A DNA stretch of 64,000 nt from Microbispora sp. NBC_01189. GTDB taxonomy: Bacteria > Actinomycetota > Actinomycetes > Streptosporangiales > Streptosporangiaceae. This document shows, piece by piece, positions 40,801 through 47,359 of this stretch; within the stretch, counting starts at the first letter, position 1; every line of letters starts with the position of its first letter. The position numbers and the translations under genes were made by a program. The stretch is taken from contig NZ_CP108581.1 in assembly GCF_036010665.1 (NCBI RefSeq), positions 4,631,501 through 4,695,500 of the forward strand, written 5' to 3'. Under the pieces are notes generated by a model, which was not told the DNA's origin, did not search any database, and saw only the letters and a program-made list of their open reading frames with translations.

Positions 40801-42545
40801 GCCGTGACGACCACGCTGGCGCTGCCGCTGTTGCCCGCGGGGTCGCGCACCGTGAGCGTCGCGGTGTACGTGCCGTCCTTGTCGTACGTCTTGACCGGAT
40901 TCGCCTCGGCGGAGGTGGTGCCGTCGCCGAAGTCCCAGGAGTACGTGAGCGTCGCGCCCTCGGGGTCGGCGGAGCCGGCCGAGGAGAACGTGACCGTGAG
41001 AGGCGTCCTGCCCGAGGTCTTGTCGGCCTTGGCCACTGCGATCGGGGAACGGTCACGGCCCTTGATGTACTCGAAGCGATACAGCGCCGAGTTGGCGTCG
41101 CCGTTGAAGTAGCCGGTGCCGTAGTCGAGCACGTACAGCGCGCCGTCCGGGCCGAACGCCAGGTCCATCACCTGCGTGCCGGTCCACGGGAAGTCGGTGA
41201 TGTCACCGCGCGTCCCGTCGGCCCGCACGTCGATCGCCTTGATCCACCTGCGGCCGAACTCACCGGCGAAGAGGTGGCCGTCGAGGTCCTGGGGGAACTT
41301 GACCGCGGAGTTGAGGGCGGCGTCGTAGCGGTAGACCGGCCCGCCCATGGGGGACTCGGAGCCGCCGCCGAACTCGGGCGGGGAGCCGGCGTCGCCGCCG
41401 TACCTGATCCACGCGGGCTGGGCGGGCGGCAGCGTGCGCTGCCCGGTGTTGCGAGGGGAGGCGTTGACCGGGCCGCCGGCGCAGTCGTACTTCGCTCCGG
41501 AGGGACCGGAGGGGAAGGTGAACGCGTTGTAGGTCTCGGTCGCCGTGTTGGTGCCCGTGCAGTAGGGCCAGCCGTAGTTGCCGGGGCGGGTGACCCGGTT
41601 GAACTCGACCTGGCCGCCCGGCCCCCGGTTGGGGTCGGTGGTGCCTGCGTCGGGGCCGTAGTCGCCCACGTAGACGACGCCGGTGGCCTTGTCGACGCTC
41701 AGCCGGAACGGGTTGCGGAAGCCCATCGCGTAGATCTCGGGCCGGGTGTCCGGGGTGCCCGGCGCGAACAGGTTGCCCTCGGGGATGTCGTAGGTCCCGT
41801 CCGGCTTGACCTTGATGCGGAGGATCTTGCCGCGCAGGTCGTCGGTGTTGCCGGAGCTGCGTTGAGCGTCGTACGCCGGGTTGCGGTCGAGCCGCTGGTC
41901 GAGCGGGGAGTAGCCCGACGAGTCGAAGGGGTTGCTGTCGTCGCCGGTCGACAGGTAGAGGTTGCCGGCGGCGTCGAAGTCGATGTCGCCGCCCACATGG
42001 CAGCAGATGCCGCGGTCGGCCGGCACATCGAGGATCTTGACCTCGCTGGCCTTGTCCAGCGTCCAGTCGGGCTTGAGGGTGAACCTCGACAGCCGGTTCA
42101 CGCCCTTCCAGGCCGAGAAGTCGGACGCGGTGGCCGGGGCGTCTCCGTCGGGGGTGTTGAGACGCGGAGCGTAGTAGAGGTAGACGAACCGGTTGGTCGC
42201 GAAGCCCGGGTCGGCGGCGACTCCCTGGAGCCCCTCCTCGTCGTGGGAGTAGACGTTCAGCGTGCCGACCACGGTGGTGTCGCCGCGCGCGTCGGTGCGC
42301 CGCAGGACTCCCTCGCGAGCGGTGTGCAGCACCGACAGGTCGGGCAGCACGGTCATCGTCATCGGCTCGCCCATCTCGGCGACGCCCCTGGCCAGCTCCA
42401 CGCGCTGGTAGTCGGCGGCGTCGATGGGTGCCGCCTGCGCGGGCACGGCCGGGGCGAGCACGGTCAGGCCCGTGAAGGCCAGGAGCAGGGCGCAGGTCTG
42501 CGCGATCCGTTTTCTGGCGCGATCGGTCGGCCACCTGGGGGGCAT
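37803..42545 (-). CDS. Secreted multi-domain ThuA / sorbosone-dehydrogenase-like / DUF1080 protein
   Basis: A 1580-residue exported protein. After the signal peptide (to about 38) come a glucose/sorbosone-dehydrogenase-like beta-propeller (40-495; CCHVGGDIDFDAAGNLYLST), a PKD domain (500-583), an Ig-like part, a CBM6-like domain (688-815), a ricin-B lectin repeat domain (825-945; CLDV and QxW motifs), a ThuA-like class-I-glutamine-amidotransferase fold (948-1162; GIHAAADTEYDW), a 3-keto-disaccharide-hydrolase-type DUF1080 domain (1172-1348; LDWKMRGDDNSGVFVGFP) and a second CBM6 (1358-1478). ThuA and DUF1080 proteins act in 3-keto-sugar metabolism, so the protein may oxidise, bind and cleave a glycan outside the cell. 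AGGAAG precedes the ATG at 42545. It may belong with the GH3/GH64 genes functionally. Confidence 0.9.
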   Translation of the reverse strand: MPPRWPTDRARKRIAQTCALLLAFTGLTVLAPAVPAQAAPIDAADYQRVELARGVAEMGEPMTMTVLPDLSVLHTAREGVLRRTDARGDTTVVGTLNVYSHDEEGLQGVAADPGFATNRFVYLYYAPRLNTPDGDAPATASDFSAWKGVNRLSRFTLKPDWTLDKASEVKILDVPADRGICCHVGGDIDFDAAGNLYLSTGDDSNPFDSSGYSPLDQRLDRNPAYDAQRSSGNTDDLRGKILRIKVKPDGTYDIPEGNLFAPGTPDTRPEIYAMGFRNPFRLSVDKATGVVYVGDYGPDAGTTDPNRGPGGQVEFNRVTRPGNYGWPYCTGTNTATETYNAFTFPSGPSGAKYDCAGGPVNASPRNTGQRTLPPAQPAWIRYGGDAGSPPEFGGGSESPMGGPVYRYDAALNSAVKFPQDLDGHLFAGEFGRRWIKAIDVRADGTRGDITDFPWTGTQVMDLAFGPDGALYVLDYGTGYFNGDANSALYRFEYIKGRDRSPIAVAKADKTSGRTPLTVTFSSAGSADPEGATLTYSWDFGDGTTSAEANPVKTYDKDGTYTATLTVRDPAGNSGSASVVVTAGNTAPTVTIETPTAGSLFQWGDSVPFTIKVTDPEDGDVDCAKVKMTYVLGHDSHGHQISSKSGCSGELTIPVDGEHDDAANIFAVFDAEYTDKGGLTTHTQHILQPRHRQAEHYGASSGVNPISKSQAHGGKTVGDIDNGDWISFKPYELSTAKGIAARVSSGGKGGTIEVRTGSPTGTLLGKVSVPVTGGWETFTDVSAPLSNAPAGTTELFLLFKGNDGALFDVDDFTLTAEPPAGGSPGPVVNAGGLCLDVAGANPANGTNVQLYQCNGTGAQVWSVDGSTLRSLGKCLDVSGGGTADGTRVQIWDCVANVGAQVWTVGTDGTIKNPQSGKCLDGSATGQMVIKTCDGSDAQKWTTSTGPGGGAEGEVLVFSRTAGFRHDSIPAGIQAIKDLGFKITATEDPAVFTAQNLAKYKAVVFLSTTGDVLDDAQQAAFESYVKAGGGYVGIHAAADTEYDWPFYGGLVGAWFASHPAVQKATVKVEDRAHPATAHLGSQWTRTDEWYDYRSNARTTAHVLATLDEKSYSGGKMGEDHPIAWCKEYQGGRSFYTGGGHTAESFAEPEFRQHLLGGIRYAMGDLKADCRPETGYTTLYDGSTTGWQQAGPGSFTNADGTLTSQGGLGLYWYKAKEFHSYSLKLDWKMRGDDNSGVFVGFPASDDPWSAVDNGYEIQIDATDAPEKTTGSVYGFQSADLKARDAALNPPGQWNTYEIRVEGERLQIFLNGVKINDFVNTDPKRSLQQGYVGIQNHGDGDEVAFRNIRIKELGPAEGDVTIQAESWTEANGVDTYPHAPAHGGTVLGYVNPGDWAAYDGVDLTGVTRFTARVASPNPSGGFEIRTGSPTGPVLGSVTVPNTGGWESYADVSTELTNVPSGSVKLYLVFTGADFDVDDFTLVRGSKDAKVKLTVTASSRCMGTSAYLAVTAVNNGDVPATVELTTPYGAKTVADVAPGKQAYQSFNTRAAQIDAGTVTVKGTATIGGKQVTTSYDAAYNAAACR

Positions 42546-42675
42546 GGCGGAGCTTCCTTTCCCTCGGTGCGGTGCGAGCCAGTTGCACGGTCGTAGGCAC
42601 GCGTTCGCTTCACAAACCGGCCGCGTAGCGGTGATTCGCCCCGAAGGTAAGCGTCTTTTGGGGAATTGTGAAGAT

Positions 42676-42720
42676 AGTTTCGGCAAAACTGCTGAAGTTT
42701 CGTTAGCTTGTGACGAAAGT
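42676..42720. promoter_or_regulatory. Cluster of AGTTTCG / CGAAAGT half-sites before ThuA gene
   Basis: AGTTTCG occurs at 42676 and 42696 (20-base spacing) and CGAAAGT at 42714. Related CGAAA-TTTCG elements are known near glycosidase genes of streptomycetes. The 277-base gap 42546-42822 otherwise shows only an AT-rich patch likely to hold the promoter. Confidence 0.35.
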
Positions 42721-42822
42721 TCCATGGATGGCTGGATGCGACCGCTCAGGCCCGGCATCACCGCCGCAAGCTGGACAAGATCATCACGACCGATCTGTAG
42801 CGTCCTGGGTAGAGGCCGGGGC

Positions 42823-43548
42823 ATGGTCTTCATGCCGTCGGGACGGGTCGATCATCCGGTGATGTATCACCGCTGGTCCGACATCACCTTCATCCACTGG
42901 CGGTATCCGCCCGAAGTCGTGCAGGGGTTCCTGCCGGACGGGCTCACCGTGGACACCTTCGAGGGGTCCGCGTACGTCGGGGTCACGCCGTTCCTCATGC
43001 GGGACGTGCGGGTGCCCGGCCTGCCGCCGCTGCCGTGGCTGTCGCGGTTCCCCGAGACCAACGTGCGCACGTACGCGCGGGACGTCCGGGGGCGCGGCGG
43101 TCTGTGGTTCCTGTCGCTGGACGCCGGGAGCCTCCCCGCCGTGCTGGGCGCCCGGGCCGGCTACGGGCTGCCGTACTACTGGTCCCGCATGTCCGTGAAC
43201 GGCGCGGGGGCACGGCGCGGCTACCGCTGCCGGCGCGTCTGGCCGGGACCCGCGGAAGTCCGTTGCGACGTGGACGTCGACCTCGGCGCGCCGCTGACGG
43301 AGGCCGAGCGGAGCGGGCTCGCCGACTTCCTGGTCGAGCGGTACCGGCTCTTCACGGTCGTCGCCGGCCGTCTGGCCACCGCCGAGGTCGAGCACCCGCG
43401 CTGGCCCCTGCACCACGCCCGTACGGCCGGGCTGGAGCAGGGGCTGCTGCGGGCGGGCGGCCTGCCCGAGCCGGGGCACGACCCGATCGTCCACGCGTCG
43501 CCCGGCGTGTCCGTACGGATCGGCATGTGGCGGCCGGTGCCGGCCTGA
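42823..43548 (+). CDS. DUF2071 (YqjF-like) protein
   Basis: A 241-residue protein with the features of the DUF2071 family: HRWSDITFIHWRYPPEVVQGFLPDGLTVDTFEGSAYVGVTPF near the start and RTYARDVRGRGGLWFLSLDAGSLPAV in the middle, ending with PIVHASPGVSVRIG. Family members are acetoacetate-decarboxylase-like in fold and have no firm function. GAGG stands about seven bases before the ATG at 42823; an ATG at 42832 is also in frame. It is transcribed divergently from the ThuA-type gene and appears to be a single-gene unit facing the SGNH hydrolase end. Confidence 0.85.
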   Translation: MVFMPSGRVDHPVMYHRWSDITFIHWRYPPEVVQGFLPDGLTVDTFEGSAYVGVTPFLMRDVRVPGLPPLPWLSRFPETNVRTYARDVRGRGGLWFLSLDAGSLPAVLGARAGYGLPYYWSRMSVNGAGARRGYRCRRVWPGPAEVRCDVDVDLGAPLTEAERSGLADFLVERYRLFTVVAGRLATAEVEHPRWPLHHARTAGLEQGLLRAGGLPEPGHDPIVHASPGVSVRIGMWRPVPA

Positions 43549-43578
43549 GCCGAAGGCGCACGGTCCGTCAGTGTTTCC

Positions 43579-44478
43579 TCAGTGGCGGAGCCGGTCGATC
43601 CGCTCCGCGACGAGGGACGCCATGACGCGCTGTCCCTGCTGGTTGGGGTGCGCGGGCGCGACCCCGGCGGCCACGACGAGCGGTTCGACGAAGCGCGCGT
43701 CGCCGGCGCACATGTCGTGCCCGATCGTCGGCGTGTAGGTGTCGACGTAGATCGCGCCGCTCCGCCGGGCCTGCTGGCGGAGCATCCCGTTGAGTCGTTT
43801 CACCGTGTCCCGCAGGTAGGGGAAGTCGCCCTTGGCGAAGGGGACGACCGAGGGGCACGCCGCGCCGCTCTCGGGGAGCAGGGCCGGGTAGCCGACCAGC
43901 ATGACCGTCGCGCGCGGGCTGCGCCGCCTGACGTCGGCGAGCATCGCGGTGATGCGAGGCGACAGGGCCCGGATGCGGCGGGCGAGTTCGTCGTGCCCAC
44001 TCTTCGCGTACTCCGCCTGACACGGGCTCCCCGCGGGGTCGGACCGCGCGGCGGACAGGCAGGTGCCGATGATGCTCGAGAAGCCGATGTCGTTGCCGCC
44101 CATGGTCACCGTGACCAGGGTCGTGTTCCTCGACAGGGCGCGTAACTGCGGGGCCTTGGCGCCCTGCCGGTGCCACAGGTCGCGGGTGGTCGCGCCGCCG
44201 CAGGTGACGTCCCTGAGGGAGCGGGACCCGTACGACCGGGCGAGCACCGACGGATAGTTCAGGCCGGAGCGCGAGCACTCCGGGTCCGTGGGCTCCGGCA
44301 GCCCCGCCCCGGACGCGTACGAGTCGCCGAGGGCGACGTAGCGCGCGGTGACGGGCGTGGAGGCGGTGGTGGAGGCGGTGGCGCCGGTGCCGGGCAGGAG
44401 TGGGGAGACCGAGGCGGCGAGCAGCGCCGCCGTCGCCGTGGTACGCCGGACGGAGCGCGGGGTGATGCCGAGGGCCAC
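43579..44478 (-). CDS. Secreted SGNH/GDSL hydrolase (lipase/esterase)
   Basis: A 299-residue exported esterase. A signal peptide covers about residues 1-36. Block I is VALGDSYASGAG (nucleophile Ser), block II CGGATTRDL (oxyanion Gly), block III TMGGNDIGF (oxyanion Asn) and block V AHPNQQGQR (catalytic His). Six Cys in the mature part could form the three disulphides of Streptomyces SGNH lipases. It probably hydrolyses short-chain or lipid esters outside the cell. The GTG start at 44478 has GGAG upstream; the gene lies 99 bases after the orphan E1-alpha gene and converges on the DUF2071 gene. Confidence 0.93.
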   Translation of the reverse strand: MALGITPRSVRRTTATAALLAASVSPLLPGTGATASTTASTPVTARYVALGDSYASGAGLPEPTDPECSRSGLNYPSVLARSYGSRSLRDVTCGGATTRDLWHRQGAKAPQLRALSRNTTLVTVTMGGNDIGFSSIIGTCLSAARSDPAGSPCQAEYAKSGHDELARRIRALSPRITAMLADVRRRSPRATVMLVGYPALLPESGAACPSVVPFAKGDFPYLRDTVKRLNGMLRQQARRSGAIYVDTYTPTIGHDMCAGDARFVEPLVVAAGVAPAHPNQQGQRVMASLVAERIDRLRH

Positions 44479-44577
44479 TGGGGAGCTCCATGGTCGGTTG
44501 CCGGATGTGGGGTCGCTGTTGGACGCCCAGATGGAGCCCCGGGTTCGCCTCGGCCGTCACGGCGACGCGGCGCGCGG

Positions 44578-45663
44578 TCAGGCGCGCGGCTCCTCGAACC
44601 GGTCGAGATAGGCGGTGTACCAGGCGCGTTCCTCCTCCAGCAGCGAGTGGCGGCCGGTGTAGACGTGGTCGAACATGGCGTCCACCGGCGGGTCCGGCAT
44701 GGCGAGCACGCCCTCGCGCAGTTCGAGGGCGAGGCGGTCGCCCTCCTCGTCGACCTCCCGGAAGAACGCGTCGTCCGCGAGCTCCTCGCGCAGGAGGAAC
44801 GCCCGCATCCGCGCGATCGGGTCCTTCCCGCGCCACTCCTCCACCTCCTCGGCCGGGCGGTAGCGCCCCGGGTCGTCGGAGGTGGTGTGCGGGCCCATCC
44901 GGTAGGTGTGCGCCTCGATGAGGAACGGCCCGTCGCCCCGGCGCGCGTGCTCCAGCGCGGCCCTCGTCACGGCGAGGCAGGCCAGCACGTCGTTGCCGTC
45001 CACGCGCACGCCGGGGAAGCCGTAGCCCCGCGCCCGGTGGTGGATCGGCGCCCGGCTCTGCCGGTCCGCCGGGTGGGAGATGGCCCACTGGTTGTTCTGG
45101 CAGAAGAAGACGACCGGCGCGCCGTAGACGGCGGCGAAGTTGAACGCCTCGCTCACGTCCCCCTCGCTCGCGGCGCCGTCGCCGAAGTACGCCACGACGG
45201 CGGAGGCGTCGCCGTCCCTGCGCATCCCCATGGCGTAGCCCACGGCGTGCAGGGTCTGCGCCCCGAGGACGATCGTGTAGAGGTGGAAGCCGGTGTGGCG
45301 CGGGTCCCAGCCGCCGTTCGTCGTGCCGCGCAGCATCCCCATCAGCGCGAGGGGAGGGATGCCCCGGCACCAGGCGACGCCGTGCTCCCGGTAGGAGGGG
45401 AACACATGGTCGTCCGGCTCCAGTGCCCGGCCGGAGCCGATCTGCGCGGCCTCCTGCCCGAGGCAGGGGATCCACATGCCCAGCTCGCCCAGGCGCTGGA
45501 GGGCGAAGGCCTCCCGGTCCAGCCGCCGCACCAGCGTCATGTCGCGGTACAGCCCTCGGTACTGGCTCTTCGACAGGTCCAGGTCGTACCGGGGGTGCAC
45601 GACACGTTCGCCCTCCGGCGTGAGCAACTGGACCAGATCTTCGGCCTCGTCCTGGCGCCGCAC
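44578..45663 (-). CDS. Orphan 2-oxoacid dehydrogenase E1-alpha subunit
   Basis: A 361-residue ThDP enzyme subunit of the pyruvate/branched-chain type. The ThDP motif is YFGDGAASEGDVSEAFNFAA followed by VVFFCQNNQWAIS; HVFPSYREHGVAW and RMGPHTTSDDPGRY (phosphorylation-loop region) are conserved. AGGAG precedes the GTG at 45663. Normally an E1-beta and E2 gene follow directly; here the next gene is an SGNH hydrolase, so no partner is present. It differs clearly from the E1-alpha of the biosynthetic operon and resembles the branched-chain/TPP E1-alpha of actinomycete catabolic operons. It may work with a beta subunit elsewhere or be what is left of a bkd operon. Confidence 0.9.
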   Translation of the reverse strand: MRRQDEAEDLVQLLTPEGERVVHPRYDLDLSKSQYRGLYRDMTLVRRLDREAFALQRLGELGMWIPCLGQEAAQIGSGRALEPDDHVFPSYREHGVAWCRGIPPLALMGMLRGTTNGGWDPRHTGFHLYTIVLGAQTLHAVGYAMGMRRDGDASAVVAYFGDGAASEGDVSEAFNFAAVYGAPVVFFCQNNQWAISHPADRQSRAPIHHRARGYGFPGVRVDGNDVLACLAVTRAALEHARRGDGPFLIEAHTYRMGPHTTSDDPGRYRPAEEVEEWRGKDPIARMRAFLLREELADDAFFREVDEEGDRLALELREGVLAMPDPPVDAMFDHVYTGRHSLLEEERAWYTAYLDRFEEPRA

Positions 45664-45914
45664 GTCGTCTCCTCTCTGAGAACGGTGAAGAACGCGAACG
45701 GTGAAGAACGCGAAGACCAATCATCGCGGGTGCCGGGCCTTCCGGCTCACCCGACGTGACAGGTGCCTGCTTTGCGCCGGTTGGTCCGCCAAGGTCCGTC
45801 TGTTGATCCGCCTATTGACACCGGACGGAGGCGACCTCAGTGTGTTGCGCGTAGTGCTCCCAGTTTCGGTCTGCACAACTGTGCTGACTTGCCCGGCTAC
45901 CACCGAGGACGCCG

Positions 45915-46232
45915 ATGATTCCTGTGTGTCCCCTCCGTTCCCTGCCGCGGGGGGAGGCGGTCCGCCTGGACGCCGACCCGCCGATCGCGGTCTTCCACAC
46001 GGAGGGCGGGGAGATCTACGCCATCGACGACACCTGCACCCATCAGGACGCCTCGCTGGCGGACGGCTGGCTGGAGGGGTGCGAGGTCGAGTGCCCCCTG
46101 CACGCCTCGCGCTTCGACCTGCGGACGGGCAAGGTGGACGCCCCTCCCGCGAAGCTGCCGGTGCGGACGCACACGGTGGTCGTGCAGGACGACACGATCT
46201 ACGTCGTCCCCTCTCAGGAGCCGCAGCCGTGA
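45915..46232 (+). CDS. Rieske [2Fe-2S] ferredoxin
   Basis: A 105-residue Rieske-type ferredoxin. Ligand motifs are CTHQDASL (Cys and His; note HQ rather than HR) and CPLHASRFDLRTG (Cys and His), with the usual spacing. It should pass electrons to the Rieske oxygenase whose gene overlaps its stop (GTGA). Upstream is a 251-base gap (45664-45914) with a TTGACA at 45815 but no good -10 partner, so the promoter position is open. No ferredoxin reductase gene is nearby. Confidence 0.92.
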   Translation: MIPVCPLRSLPRGEAVRLDADPPIAVFHTEGGEIYAIDDTCTHQDASLADGWLEGCEVECPLHASRFDLRTGKVDAPPAKLPVRTHTVVVQDDTIYVVPSQEPQP

Positions 46233-47359
46233 GCCTGCCCCCCAGCCTGGTCGCCACGTTGCCCGGCGCGTACTACACCGACCCGGGGGTCTTCGCGCGG
46301 GAGTGCGAGCGCGTCTTCGAGTCGATGTGGTTCTGCGCCGTACGGGCCTCCGACCTGCCGAAGCCCGGGGCGTTCCGCACGGTCCAGGTCGGCACGGAGA
46401 GCATCCTGGTCACCCGGGCCCGGGACGGCTCGGTCCGGGCGTTCCACAACGTCTGCCGCCATCGGGGCGCGCGGCTGCGCACGGAGGAGTCCGGAGAGGC
46501 CAGGCGGGCCTTCCAGTGCCCGTACCACGCGTGGACGTACGACTTCGACGGCAGGCTGATCGCGGCGCCCAACCTCACCAGGATGCCCGACCTCGACCGG
46601 GTCGAGTACGGCCTGGTGAACGTGGCGGTGCGGGAGTGGCTGGGCTACGTGTGGGTCTGCCTGGCCGACGAGCCGCCCTCGTTCGAGGAGGACGTGCTCG
46701 GCGAGGTGCGCACCCGGCTCGGCGACGTGGCCTCCCTCGACAACTACGACGTCGCCGGCCTGGCGCTCGGCCGCAGGATCCGCTACGACGTCGGGGCGAA
46801 CTGGAAGCTCATCGTCGAGAACTTCATGGAGTGCTATCACTGCGCGACCATCCACCCGGAGCTGACCGAGGTGCTGCCGGAGTTCGCCGGCGGCTACGCG
46901 GCGCAGTACTACGTGGGCCACGGCGCGTTGTTCGGCGAGGAGATCCGGGGCTTCACGGTCGACGGCTCCGAGGGCCTCGACCGGATCCCGGGCATCAGGG
47001 AGGACCAGGACCGGCGCTACTATGCCATCACCATCAAGCCGCAGGTCTTCGTCAACATGGTGCCCGACCACGTGATCGTGCACCGGATGTTCCCGCTCGC
47101 GGCGGACCGCACGGTAGTGGAGTGCGACTGGCTCTACCTGCCCGAGGTCGTGGCCGCGGGCAAGGACGTCAGCCGGTCGGTGGAGCTGTTCCATCGGGTC
47201 AACGAGCAGGACTTCGACGCCTGCGAGCGCACGCAGCCGTCGATGAGCTCCCGCACGTACGCCCGGGGCGGGGTGCTGGTGCCGAGCGAGCACCACATCG
47301 GCCTGTTCCATGATTGGGTGCGCGGCAGGCTGAGTGAGGGTGGAGGAGATGCGGGGTGA
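46229..47359 (+). CDS. gbcA: Rieske oxygenase, glycine-betaine monooxygenase type
   Basis: A 376-residue Rieske non-haem iron oxygenase. Cluster ligands are Cys76/His78 (NVCRHRGARL) and Cys97/His100 (QCPYHAWTYD). Mononuclear iron ligands His204 and His209 lie in ENFMECYHCATIHPEL, a stretch typical of the GbcA/choline-monooxygenase group. In this operon it most likely demethylates glycine betaine to dimethylglycine plus formaldehyde, which fits the downstream dimethylglycine and sarcosine genes. Other N-methyl compounds such as stachydrine or carnitine remain possible. GTG start at 46229 with CAGGAG eight bases upstream; the stop overlaps the next GTG. Confidence 0.88.
   Translation: MSLPPSLVATLPGAYYTDPGVFARECERVFESMWFCAVRASDLPKPGAFRTVQVGTESILVTRARDGSVRAFHNVCRHRGARLRTEESGEARRAFQCPYHAWTYDFDGRLIAAPNLTRMPDLDRVEYGLVNVAVREWLGYVWVCLADEPPSFEEDVLGEVRTRLGDVASLDNYDVAGLALGRRIRYDVGANWKLIVENFMECYHCATIHPELTEVLPEFAGGYAAQYYVGHGALFGEEIRGFTVDGSEGLDRIPGIREDQDRRYYAITIKPQVFVNMVPDHVIVHRMFPLAADRTVVECDWLYLPEVVAAGKDVSRSVELFHRVNEQDFDACERTQPSMSSRTYARGGVLVPSEHHIGLFHDWVRGRLSEGGGDAG

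Noticed and set aside
37725-42596. 1623-codon plus-strand open frame
   Set aside because: Antisense of the ThuA-type gene, whose own strand has signal peptide, domains, ribosome site and terminator.
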